A DNA stretch of 64,000 bases from Saprospiraceae bacterium (lineage in GTDB: Bacteria > Bacteroidota > Bacteroidia > Chitinophagales > Saprospiraceae): contig JADKCC010000061.1 in NCBI GenBank assembly GCA_016714785.1, positions 13,127 to 77,126 of the forward strand. Reading direction: 5' to 3'. The notes under the pieces were generated by a model that saw nothing but the letters and a program-made list of their open reading frames with translations, did not search any database and was not told the origin of the DNA. The first letter of the stretch is position 1. The number at the start of each line of letters is the position of its first letter. Shown piece by piece: positions 1-8,066 of the stretch. The translations under genes were made by a program, and so were the position numbers.

Positions 1-351
1 GAAATGTTTGCATTCTTTGACCATGAAGCACAAATAACGTATGAGGGATCTAATATTATTGAACCTAATGCGCCAACAGAAGTCAAAGTGATGCGCTTAA
101 ATATCAAAAAATGGATATATGCTGCGGCAGCGGCAAGTGTTTTGGTCATAGGTGCCATTTTTGTAGTCAATAATATGAAACCAGAGTCAAATACAAACAA
201 GTATGCCAATATACATGAAATAGAAGACCCTGAAGAAGCCCTCAGAGTAACTAAGGAAGCATTGGCATTGGTATCAAAAAAGTTTAGAAAAAGTCAGCAA
301 TCTGTAAGAGAAAATATGGGAGCGCTCGAAAAAGCATCTCTATTCAAATAA
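1..351 (+). CDS. C-terminal part of a single-pass membrane protein, truncated by window edge
   Basis: The frame is open at the left edge (the codon before the first ATG is GAA), so the true start probably lies outside the window. The visible part has a charged, probably cytoplasmic stretch, one transmembrane helix (about residues 38-56, rich in Ala/Val/Ile), and a periplasmic tail with a DPEEAL...ALALVSKKF motif. In Bacteroidota a small protein of this layout is typically found between an ECF-type sigma factor gene and DUF4252 genes, and three DUF4252 genes follow here directly. An anti-sigma-like role is only an inference from this context; no zinc-binding anti-sigma motif is visible. Confidence 0.55.
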   Translation, partial: EMFAFFDHEAQITYEGSNIIEPNAPTEVKVMRLNIKKWIYAAAAASVLVIGAIFVVNNMKPESNTNKYANIHEIEDPEEALRVTKEALALVSKKFRKSQQSVRENMGALEKASLFK

Positions 352-396
352 GTACCTAATTTTCAAATTTTTATAACCTTTTAAATCATTTTAATC

Positions 397-906
397 ATGA
401 AAAGTATTTTTTCATTAGCGTTAGCTATGTTTGTTAGTTTTTCCATCTCGGCACAATCTGATGCCATAGAGCGATTCTTTAAAGATTACCAAGAAGACGA
501 AAACTTTACAGTTGTCTATGTCAGTCCGAAAATGTTTCAAATGGTTAGTAAAGCAACATCTGAAGTGGAAGACAAAGAGTTGGCAAGTATTGTAAAAGAT
601 CTAAAAGGTCTAAGGATACTTACATCTAAAGTGAATCCAGATAAGGTGTACAAAGAAGCTAACCGCCGTTTAAACATCAAAGAATACGAAGAGTTGGTCA
701 CTGTGAGAGACAAAGAATCAAATGTAAGATTTGTCACTAAAGAAGCCAATGGTGTCATAGCAGAGTTATTGCTCTTGGTCGGAGGCAAAGATGAGTTTGT
801 CATGATGAGTTTTGTAGGAAATATAGACCTCAATAAGATCTCCAAATTGGCCAAAAAATTGGACATTGATGGTGCCGAACATCTTGATAAAGTAAAAAAG
901 AAGTAA
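397..906 (+). CDS. DUF4252 family secreted protein, first of three
   Basis: A 169-residue protein with a clear Sec signal peptide (MKSIFSLALAMFVSF, cleavage after SISA-Q). The mature part is short, lysine-rich and has the DUF4252 layout: FF..Y....F..V..SPKMFQM near the start, then a hydrophobic ILTS strand, an EELVTV segment and a C-terminal VGNIDLNKI motif. The function of DUF4252 is not known to me. It lies 46 bp after the membrane protein and 21 bp before the next paralogue, so the four genes probably form one transcript, ended by the hairpin at 2089-2123. No lipobox cysteine is present, unlike some family members. Confidence 0.75.
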   Translation: MKSIFSLALAMFVSFSISAQSDAIERFFKDYQEDENFTVVYVSPKMFQMVSKATSEVEDKELASIVKDLKGLRILTSKVNPDKVYKEANRRLNIKEYEELVTVRDKESNVRFVTKEANGVIAELLLLVGGKDEFVMMSFVGNIDLNKISKLAKKLDIDGAEHLDKVKKK

Positions 907-927
907 ACAATCATCACAATTACCATC

Positions 928-1467
928 ATGAAGCCATTATATAGCATTATTTTAATATTTGGACTCTTGCTTTCATACACTTCCGTCCAAGCTCAAACAT
1001 CCATAGATCGTATTTTTGGTCAACTTAAAAAAACCCAAAATTATGATGGTGCATCTGTGCCAGGTTGGGTTATAAAGTTAGGAATCTTAGCTATTTCTGT
1101 CCAAGAAGATGACCAAGCCAAGCAACTTCTAGATATAGGTACTAAAATTAAAAATATCAGAGTAGCGACGACAACATTGGATCTAAAAAAATACAATACC
1201 CAAGCGATCGTTCGAAATTTCGCCAAAAACATCACTTCAGAATATGGATTTGCTGAATATGTGAGTGTCAAAAAAGAAGATAGCCATCTAAAAATAATCG
1301 TGCAGGAAGTAGAAGATACCATCCAACACTTAGTAATACTCAATGAAGATAAGGGCAATATCACAATGGTACACCTAAAGACCAATCTTACTTATAATGA
1401 CCTAAAGAATGTATCTTTCAACAAGCTAAAAAATGATATCCAAGAAGTAAATACCATAACCAACTAA
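928..1467 (+). CDS. DUF4252 family secreted protein, second of three
   Basis: A 179-residue protein with a signal peptide ending in YTSVQAQ. It is a diverged paralogue of the preceding gene: both have the I.RIF......Y start of the mature chain, a conserved hydrophobic strand (IKNIRVATT) and a C-terminal LKTNLTYNDL segment in the place of VGNIDLNKI. Spacing of 21 bp upstream and 12 bp downstream supports co-transcription. Function unknown. Confidence 0.7.
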   Translation: MKPLYSIILIFGLLLSYTSVQAQTSIDRIFGQLKKTQNYDGASVPGWVIKLGILAISVQEDDQAKQLLDIGTKIKNIRVATTTLDLKKYNTQAIVRNFAKNITSEYGFAEYVSVKKEDSHLKIIVQEVEDTIQHLVILNEDKGNITMVHLKTNLTYNDLKNVSFNKLKNDIQEVNTITN

Positions 1468-1479
1468 ACAATCATAAAA

Positions 1480-1968
1480 ATGATATCAAAATACTTTCTT
1501 TCCATCTTACTAATCATGTTCATTTTGCCTTTGATGGCACAAAAAAATATTGATCAAATATTCCGAAAATATAAAAACGATGAAGGTGTGGTCAATATGA
1601 ATTTTACTGGCGAAGTACTCAAGATGTTTAATGAATCTAAAGCAAACATAAAAAGTACTATCGAAAATGTTGATATCTTAGTTTTTAAAAAAGGAGATGA
1701 TATTGACAAAAATGATAAAGCAAAAATAAAAGCGGTACTTACCCGTGACAAATTCGATTTGCTAGTAGATGTCAAGAACAAAACTCAAAAAGTACAGTTA
1801 TATGCTATTGATGGAGGCAAGTATCTCAACAAAGTATTTGCTCACATCAATATGCCAGACATGAATGCATATTTTGTTTTATCTGGCAATATCATATTTG
1901 AAGAATTAGCCAAGCTGGGGATGGATTTTCAAAGTGGCGAAGGTCTTAAAATATTACAAGGAAAGTAA
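1480..1968 (+). CDS. DUF4252 family secreted protein, third of three
   Basis: A 162-residue protein with a signal peptide (MISKYFLSILLIMFILPLMAQ) and a mature chain opening with IDQIFRKYKND, matching the I..IF..Y start of its two neighbours. It keeps the V..VDILVFKKG strand and ends with the LSGNIIFEELAKL motif equivalent to VGNIDLNKISKL in the first paralogue. It is the last gene of the cluster. Function unknown. Confidence 0.7.
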   Translation: MISKYFLSILLIMFILPLMAQKNIDQIFRKYKNDEGVVNMNFTGEVLKMFNESKANIKSTIENVDILVFKKGDDIDKNDKAKIKAVLTRDKFDLLVDVKNKTQKVQLYAIDGGKYLNKVFAHINMPDMNAYFVLSGNIIFEELAKLGMDFQSGEGLKILQGK

Positions 1969-2088
1969 TTAATTATACTTTAACACTCAATGTTTTCAAT
2001 ATTTTGTCTTTAAAAAATGGATTTCTCTCCTCCACTGAGAACGCTAAAGCAACTACGAAAGGACATTTTATTAGTGTTCCTGTGAGTT

Positions 2089-2123
2089 GGAAAGTGATTT
2101 CGGAAGGGCCAAAATCACTTTCC
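2089..2123 (+). terminator. Hairpin ending the DUF4252 cluster
   Basis: A perfect 12-bp stem (GGAAAGTGATTT pairing with AAATCACTTTCC) with an 11-base loop, 120 bp after the last DUF4252 stop and followed by a moderately T-rich stretch. There is no strong U-run, so it may equally be an mRNA 3'-end stabiliser. The rest of 1969-2308 holds no gene that I can see. Confidence 0.5.
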
Positions 2124-2280
2124 ATTCTCATTTCTTAATCAAATATAATCTGTAAATATTAAAGTAGAATGAACAGTGCATCTTTCATCTCCTACCCTTC
2201 TGTCAATGTAAAATCTTATTAATTTGACCGATAATTGCTAATGATAGTCGATTAATATGGATAAATCATAAAAATAACAC

Positions 2281-2288
2281 TAACTTTG
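2281..2288 (+). promoter_or_regulatory. Bacteroidota -7 element of the subtilase gene
   Basis: TAACTTTG matches the TAnnTTTG consensus and sits 20 bases before the ATG at 2309. No TTG is seen at the expected -33 distance. Confidence 0.4.
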
Positions 2289-2308
2289 GTCAATAAACAT
2301 TTTTCAAA

Positions 2309-3811
2309 ATGCTTTTAGCCATCAGTGTTGCCTTTTTAGGATTGTGGATTATGTCCAAAGAAAATAAAGCTTTGGCCCCAAAAGTGGGATTGCTTTTTTT
2401 CCTTTCTTTTTTCATTTTTATCGGATATTCGTATTTCCAATCATTTGGTTTGATTACATTTTTACCCAAATTGATTGTGTCGTGTGTCTTATTGGCTATT
2501 GTAGGAGTCATCATCAATGCTACTAATGAAAATAAAATTGCTCAATGGCTTATAATTGCTTTCGCATCTGCGTCTGTCTTTCAATTTGAGTCAAAAATCA
2601 GTGCATTGTTTTCCCCTCAGGACGATACAAATTTGGCTACAAGTGCTAAACTTTCTGAATTCCTTTACGATCCAAAAGGTGAAATCATAATCCAAATAGA
2701 ACCAAAATCATTAGGGAAACTAAATTTATGGCTAAAGAAGGAAAATATAAGTATTAGAAAGGCATTTTCACCTCAATGGGAAAGCATCACGGAGTTAGAC
2801 AATTATTACATTTTAGACATTGCTGATGGGAGTAAAACAAAAGGACTGCTCACGCAATTAAAACAGATGAATAAAATAGATTGGGCCGAAGGCAATGAAG
2901 TAATTACCATGGAGTTTCCTCAAAAAAATGAACCTATCATACATCCAAGTGCTACTATTTCCAATGACCCATCTGTCAAAATGCAATGGCATCTACAATA
3001 CCTTGAGATGGAAAAATATTATCAACTTTTTAGAGAGAAAGCCATCGTACCAACCAAAAAAGCAAAACTCTACATCCTAGATACAGGCATAGATACAAAC
3101 CATGAAGACCTTAATAATCCTAGTGGTAACAAAGACAAACAAGGTCATGGCACACATTGTGCGGGAGTAGCGACCGCCATTACCAATAATGGTATTGGAG
3201 TGGCATCGATGGTGCCTACCAAAGAATGGGTCAACGTATATGGTATTCAAGTCATCGGTGATGCAGGTTTTGGAACGCAAGGCCAAATCATAGCTGGAAT
3301 AATCAAAGCTGCTGATGATGGCGCAGATGTGATTTCAATGTCATTAGGGAGTATAACTAATCAAACAAGAGAAAAAGCGTATAATGATGCTGTAAGATAC
3401 GCCAATCATAAAGGAGCCATAGTAGTGGTTGCTGCTGGCAATGCCAATCTGGATGGCTTACGCTACAGCCCTGCCAATACTGAAAATGTCATCACCGTCA
3501 CATCTATCAATGAGCGAAATGAAAAGTCAGGTTTTTCCAATCACGTACAAAATTTATCTATGGGTTTGGCTGCACCAGGTGAGAGAATACTTTCCACTAC
3601 CCCATCCAACTCCTACACCTCATTCAATGGTACATCTATGGCAGCTCCACAAGTGGCAGGTCTTCTCGCAGTAATGAAAGCAATACGTCCTTCAATCACC
3701 ACACAAGAAGCCTTTAAAATATTGAACGCAACGGGCAAAGAGACAAAAAACACTTTACGCACTGGGCGTTTGATAAATCCAGTGATGGCAATCAATAATG
3801 TAATGGAATAA
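2309..3811 (+). CDS. Membrane-anchored S8 (subtilisin-like) serine peptidase
   Basis: 500 residues. The N-terminal ~100 residues hold three to four hydrophobic helices rather than a cleavable signal peptide, so the protease is probably tethered to the inner membrane. A propeptide-like stretch follows (about 110-200). The catalytic domain carries all triad blocks: Asp in ILDTGID (about residue 258), His in HGTHCAG (about 280), Ser in GTSMAAPQ (about 443), and the oxyanion Asn in AAGNAN (about 377). It therefore should be an active endopeptidase facing the periplasm. It has no T9SS sorting domain. A -7 promoter element lies just upstream and the gene appears monocistronic. The membrane-domain substrate is unknown. 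Confidence 0.88.
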   Translation: MLLAISVAFLGLWIMSKENKALAPKVGLLFFLSFFIFIGYSYFQSFGLITFLPKLIVSCVLLAIVGVIINATNENKIAQWLIIAFASASVFQFESKISALFSPQDDTNLATSAKLSEFLYDPKGEIIIQIEPKSLGKLNLWLKKENISIRKAFSPQWESITELDNYYILDIADGSKTKGLLTQLKQMNKIDWAEGNEVITMEFPQKNEPIIHPSATISNDPSVKMQWHLQYLEMEKYYQLFREKAIVPTKKAKLYILDTGIDTNHEDLNNPSGNKDKQGHGTHCAGVATAITNNGIGVASMVPTKEWVNVYGIQVIGDAGFGTQGQIIAGIIKAADDGADVISMSLGSITNQTREKAYNDAVRYANHKGAIVVVAAGNANLDGLRYSPANTENVITVTSINERNEKSGFSNHVQNLSMGLAAPGERILSTTPSNSYTSFNGTSMAAPQVAGLLAVMKAIRPSITTQEAFKILNATGKETKNTLRTGRLINPVMAINNVME

Positions 3812-3871
3812 TCCACTTCATTATTTTAGTGCAACACCCTTCCAAAAAAAAGAATTTGACTAAAGAATAAG

Positions 3872-3901
3872 TTGGTGATAAACCAAATAAACTTATCTTT
3901 A
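3872..3901 (+). promoter_or_regulatory. Probable pepT promoter
   Basis: TTG at 3872-3874 and TATCTTTA at 3894-3901 are 19 bases apart, close to the Bacteroidota -33/-7 pattern (TTG, TAnnTTTG). The last base differs from consensus. The start codon is 26 bases downstream. Confidence 0.45.
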
Positions 3902-3926
3902 CACTTCAAAATCTTAATACAACATC

Positions 3927-5156
3927 ATGCAATATTCAGTAAAAGATAGATTCCTTAAATATGTACAAGTAGATACACAAGCTGATCCGATGAGTACAAC
4001 TTTTCCTTCTTCTGCCAAACAAAAAAATCTCACAGCAATTTTAAGTGATGAATTGACACAGCTAGGCATTTCATTTACTACCAATGACGCAGGATATATT
4101 TATGCTGAAATTCCATCCAATACGGATAAACCCGTGCCTAAAATATTTTTTTGTGCTCATTTAGATACAGCGCCAGATTGCAGTGGTACCGATGTGAAGC
4201 CAATCTTACATCCTAATTATCAAGGCCAAGACATTACTTTACCAGATGATCGAGCGATAGTTTTATCTCCTACTCAACATCCTAATCTCAAAAATAAAAT
4301 AGGTCATGACATCATCACAGCAAGTGGATTGACATTGTTGGGGAGCGATGACAAATCCGGTGTTGCCATCATCATGGATGCGTTGTATCAAATAGTCAAA
4401 GATCCTAATATAGAGCATGGTCAAGTAAAAGCTTTGTTCACTACAGATGAGGAGATAGGAAAAGGAGTGGCAAATGTAGATATTGATTTGTTGGATTCAG
4501 ACTTTGGCTATACGTTGGATTCTGGTGATTTGGGTTGTTTTGAAGATGAAAACTTTTCAGCCAATGCGCTAAAACTTACTATACATGGAGTTAGTGCTCA
4601 CCCAGGCATGGCAAAAGGAGCTATGGAAAACGCCATCAAAATTGCCTCTGAAATAGTTGCATCGTTACCAAAACTCAGTATAACTCCGGAGACTACAGAA
4701 GGTAAAGAAGGATTCATACATCCTACCAAAATACAAGGTAGTTTAGAGACTGCCACCATAGATTTTATTTTGAGGGATTTTGAGACTGCAAAATTGGACG
4801 AATATGCAAACTTGATAACGAGTATAGCTGAAGATGTATTACTTTCCTATCCTAATTCTTCTTATGAGAGTGAAGTCAAAGTTCAATATAGAAATATGAA
4901 AGATGTGTTGGTCAAATATCCTCACGTTAGTCAAATCGCCTTGCAAGCCATGGAAAATGTGGGTATCAAAGCAGATTATGGAAGTATTAGAGGTGGTACC
5001 GATGGTGCAGCGTTATCTCATTTAGGATTGCCATGCCCCAATCTTTTTGCCGGCGAACAAGCTATCCATTCCAAATATGAATGGGTATCTGTACAAGATA
5101 TGGAAAAAGGTGTAGATACTGTTTTGGAAATTTGTCGCTTGGTGTCGAAGCATTGA
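3927..5156 (+). CDS. pepT: Peptidase T (tripeptide aminopeptidase, M20B)
   Basis: 409 residues, the usual length for PepT. It is a cytoplasmic di-zinc peptidase removing the N-terminal residue of tripeptides. Metal and catalytic residues are visible: His and Asp in CAHLDTAPD (about 78-80), the bridging Asp in LGSDDKSG (about 140), the general-base Glu pair in TTDEEIGKG (about 174-175), Asp in TLDSGDLG (about 196) and the dimerisation-domain His in SAHPGMAKG (about 223). The RGGTDGA block and the C-terminal HSKYEWV His complete the family pattern. It stands alone between a probable promoter upstream and a convergent gene downstream. Confidence 0.95.
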   Translation: MQYSVKDRFLKYVQVDTQADPMSTTFPSSAKQKNLTAILSDELTQLGISFTTNDAGYIYAEIPSNTDKPVPKIFFCAHLDTAPDCSGTDVKPILHPNYQGQDITLPDDRAIVLSPTQHPNLKNKIGHDIITASGLTLLGSDDKSGVAIIMDALYQIVKDPNIEHGQVKALFTTDEEIGKGVANVDIDLLDSDFGYTLDSGDLGCFEDENFSANALKLTIHGVSAHPGMAKGAMENAIKIASEIVASLPKLSITPETTEGKEGFIHPTKIQGSLETATIDFILRDFETAKLDEYANLITSIAEDVLLSYPNSSYESEVKVQYRNMKDVLVKYPHVSQIALQAMENVGIKADYGSIRGGTDGAALSHLGLPCPNLFAGEQAIHSKYEWVSVQDMEKGVDTVLEICRLVSKH

Positions 5157-5288
5157 TATCAGATGAGATAGACAAACAACAATACTGGATCAAACAAGTA
5201 GCATAGCTAATCCCCATCACATTTGAAATGGAAAGTCTTAAAAAATTAAGTGGATACTTTCAAATTGTAATGCATCCAACATTGTGGT

Positions 5289-6014
5289 TTATAATTCAAA
5301 ATTAAAACCTGTTACTTTTTTGTTTTCATATACACTTTCATCAAAAGTATAAAGTCTAGCAGGTCTGTGAGATACCGCTTCTTCAATCTCCCCTATATCT
5401 TTAAGTATGCCCAACCCTTTGAGTTTACGTCTGAAATTACGTTTATCCAAAACAATATTTAGAACCACTTCATAGAGTCTTTGCAACTGTAGTAAAGTGA
5501 AGTTTTTAGGTAGTAAATTAAACCCAATAGGTTGCTCCCGAATTTGTTTTTGCATTTTACGCAAACAAGTGTGCATAATATTGAAATGATCAAAGGCTAA
5601 AGATCGAATTTCATTTACATCCAACCATTGCAAATGTGCATTTTTTTCTAGATGATCTAAATGATCTTTGTCAATTTTTATTAATGAAAAATAAGCTACC
5701 GTAATAACTCGTCCAAGTGGATGCCTATTTAAGTCACTAAACACTTGTACTTGTTCCAAAAATACATCAGTAAATCCTGTTTTAGCTATTAATACTCTTT
5801 TAGCAGATTCGTCTGTCGTCTCATCGGGATGAACAATATCGCCCAGAAGGGAGTATTCATGCTCAAATGGAGGCATATCACATTTTGAAACCAAAATCTT
5901 TAGCGCATCATCATCATAACCAAAAATGACACAATCCACAGACACAGCTGCCTTAAAGTCATTATTAATTTGCGTCAACCATGTATTGATGTTATGTATT
6001 GTCCCTGTGGTCAT
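5289..6014 (-). CDS. NrtR-like Nudix-domain transcriptional regulator
   Basis: 241 residues. The N-terminal ~150 residues form a Nudix fold (VDCVIFGYDD start, then GDIVHPDETTDESAKRVL). A C-terminal winged-helix region follows (FTLLQLQRLYEVVL...NFRRKL..LGIL), the arrangement of NrtR/AraR-type regulators. The Nudix box is degraded: the REUXEE glutamates are replaced (KRVLIAKTG), so hydrolase activity is unlikely and the domain probably senses a nucleotide-sugar or ADP-ribose-like ligand. The C-terminus (RPARLY.FD) is typical of the group. Its targets are not evident; no sugar catabolism genes are adjacent. Confidence 0.8.
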   Translation of the reverse strand: MTTGTIHNINTWLTQINNDFKAAVSVDCVIFGYDDDALKILVSKCDMPPFEHEYSLLGDIVHPDETTDESAKRVLIAKTGFTDVFLEQVQVFSDLNRHPLGRVITVAYFSLIKIDKDHLDHLEKNAHLQWLDVNEIRSLAFDHFNIMHTCLRKMQKQIREQPIGFNLLPKNFTLLQLQRLYEVVLNIVLDKRNFRRKLKGLGILKDIGEIEEAVSHRPARLYTFDESVYENKKVTGFNFEL

Positions 6015-6118
6015 AAATAATTGTAAAAGAGCATTAAAATAGTATAATTTAATCAGGAGAACAATCTGTGAAAAAATGTTAAATATATTCCCCTTAGTTT
6101 AATTTGGAATTACACATC

Positions 6119-6613
6119 CTATTTTTGAAAAACAATAGACTCAAGATCTGCTTCAGAATATTCTACCGATTTTAGTACTTTATTATCCTCTGCCCGATAA
6201 ACAAGATATTCCCCTTCTCGTCCAACGATATAGGATTCTGTATTTTTTTCACTAAGATAATAATCTTGTGTTGCTCTTGCTACATCCAATGATTTACAGG
6301 TTTTACTCATATTAGATCGCTGCACTTCATCAAAAAGTTGCTTAAATTTATTGGCCAAACCAAACTCAAGTATTGCACCAGACAGTACGTATTGCAGATC
6401 ACTCAGCGCATCAGCCACACCGATGATATCATTTTCGATAATCGCTGTTTTTAACTCATCTAGTTCTTCTTGCAAAAGCGCAACTCTAAGTTGACATCTT
6501 TTTTCATCAGGAATAATAGGACTTGTAAGTACTGGCATATTAAACATATCGTGAAATGCTGCAACTGAAGTGAGTGCGTTGGGTTCTTCAAAGATTTGAT
6601 ATTTTTTAGCCAT
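6119..6613 (-). CDS. MazG-like / PRA-PH-fold nucleotide pyrophosphohydrolase
   Basis: 164 residues. An all-alpha NTP pyrophosphohydrolase-like protein: LLQEELDELKTAI gives the EExxE metal-binding motif (about residues 48-58) and DALSDLQYVL the second D..D motif (about 68-77). The C-terminal 60 residues look like an added small domain. Related phage and bacterial proteins hydrolyse (d)NTPs or phosphoribosyl-ATP-like substrates, but the substrate cannot be told here. The second MazG-type gene in this window (60.7-61.5 kb) is the canonical two-domain MazG. CAAATGTA at 6645-6652 is TACATTTG on this strand, a good -7 element 32 bases upstream of the start. Confidence 0.75.
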   Translation of the reverse strand: MAKKYQIFEEPNALTSVAAFHDMFNMPVLTSPIIPDEKRCQLRVALLQEELDELKTAIIENDIIGVADALSDLQYVLSGAILEFGLANKFKQLFDEVQRSNMSKTCKSLDVARATQDYYLSEKNTESYIVGREGEYLVYRAEDNKVLKSVEYSEADLESIVFQK

Positions 6614-6713
6614 GAAGCAAACAAAATTAATGTGATTTAAATTGCAAATGTAGTATTAAATAGATTAAAAAGTAAAAAATTAGAAGAAGTATAGACAAGG
6701 ATCAAAAAATTGC

Positions 6714-6721
6714 TAAGTTTG
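6714..6721 (+). promoter_or_regulatory. -7 element of the TRAP binding protein gene
   Basis: TAAGTTTG fits TAnnTTTG. It overlaps the most upstream in-frame ATG (6710), which argues that translation starts downstream at 6743 or 6755. Confidence 0.4.
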
Positions 6722-6754
6722 TGGAATCGTAACAACATCAAAATGATCAAAAAA

Positions 6755-7852
6755 ATGGACAGAAAACATTTTTTAAGACATACAGCAACTGCAGCTATTG
6801 GCAGTGCATTTTTTATCAATGGATGTCAATCTCAAAAAAACAAAACTGAAATCAAAGCCGACATAAGCAAGACATATAAGTGGAAAATGGTAACCACATG
6901 GCCGCCTAATTTTCCCGTTTTGGGCGAAGCGTGCCAATTGTTTTCAGATTGGGTATATAAAATGTCGATGGGACAGATGTCAATAAAAGTTTATGGTGCA
7001 GGTGAATTAATTCCAGGCTTAGAAGTATTTGATGCTGTAAGTAGTGGAGCAGCAGAAATGGGCAACGGTGCGGCTTATTATTGGGCTGGAAAATCACCCG
7101 CTACTCAATTCTTTGCAGCAGTTCCTTTCGGTATGAATGCTCAACAAATGAATGCATGGATTTACTGTGGTGGTGGTATAGAACTTTGGAAAGAATTATA
7201 TCAAAAATTTGGCCTGATAGCATTTCCAGCTGGCAACACTACGATGCAAATGGGTGGTTGGTTTAATAAAGAAATCAAATCTATTGATGATTTTAAAGGG
7301 CTTAAGATGCGCATGCCAGGGCTCGGAGGCAAAGTTTTGGCCAAAGCAGGAGGCACAGCTGTTTTGTCTTCTGGCAGTGAAATATATACAAACCTTGAAC
7401 GAGGTGTGATTGATGCTACGGAGTGGATTGGTCCTTATCACGATTACATTATGGGTTTTCATAAAATAGCAAAATATTACTATTCACCTGGCTGGCACGA
7501 ACCGGGATCTGTTCTAGAAAATATGTTTAATCTCAAAGCATTTAATGACTTGCCAGAGCATTTGCAAATTATTTTAGAAACTGCGTCAGCCAGAATGAAC
7601 CTTTGGGTCATCTCTGAGTTTGAAGCCAAAAACAATGAATATTTGAATAAGATAAAAGAAGAAAAAAATGTACAACTTCGTACATTTACGCCCGAAACAC
7701 TCCAAAAATTACGTCAATATACGGATGAAGTATTATCAGAAATAGCATTAGCTGATCCATTTACCCAAAAAGTATATGACTCTTTTAATGAATTTAGAAG
7801 TAATATTAAAAACTGGGCAACTTACTCTGAAAAACTGTATCATAACCTATAA
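6755..7852 (+). CDS. TRAP transporter substrate-binding lipoprotein (DctP family), orphan
   Basis: The reading frame is open from 6710, but I place the start at ATG 6755 (6743 is also possible) because the -7 element covers 6714-6721. The start then gives MDRKHFLRHTATAAIG...FINGC, a Tat-like RKxFL signal running into a lipobox Cys, as in other DctP lipoproteins of this group. The mature part (KWKMVTTWPPNFP, GAGELIPGLEVFDAVSSGAAEMG, KGLKMRMPG, ERGVIDATEW) is the family 7 extracytoplasmic solute-binding fold; members with the AEMG..YYW and DATEWIGP blocks often bind 2-oxo acids. The DctQ and DctM membrane subunits are not next to it, so the transporter must be encoded elsewhere or absent. Confidence 0.85.
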   Translation: MDRKHFLRHTATAAIGSAFFINGCQSQKNKTEIKADISKTYKWKMVTTWPPNFPVLGEACQLFSDWVYKMSMGQMSIKVYGAGELIPGLEVFDAVSSGAAEMGNGAAYYWAGKSPATQFFAAVPFGMNAQQMNAWIYCGGGIELWKELYQKFGLIAFPAGNTTMQMGGWFNKEIKSIDDFKGLKMRMPGLGGKVLAKAGGTAVLSSGSEIYTNLERGVIDATEWIGPYHDYIMGFHKIAKYYYSPGWHEPGSVLENMFNLKAFNDLPEHLQIILETASARMNLWVISEFEAKNNEYLNKIKEEKNVQLRTFTPETLQKLRQYTDEVLSEIALADPFTQKVYDSFNEFRSNIKNWATYSEKLYHNL

Positions 7853-8066
7853 TACAAATTTAAGATTCAAAAATTGTTTGAAAAGGCTCATCAGTCATTG
7901 GTAAGATTAATCGATAAAGCTTTCATGACCATCAGGAGTAACAGCTTCTTTTGTTATTCTTCTTGGTACCAATACCAACTTTAACCTTCCATAACCAACT
8001 TAAGATCTATGGAGAAAAACTATTGTGAGATTTTATCATGTCAAAAGAATTCCGTAGGTTTGTCCT

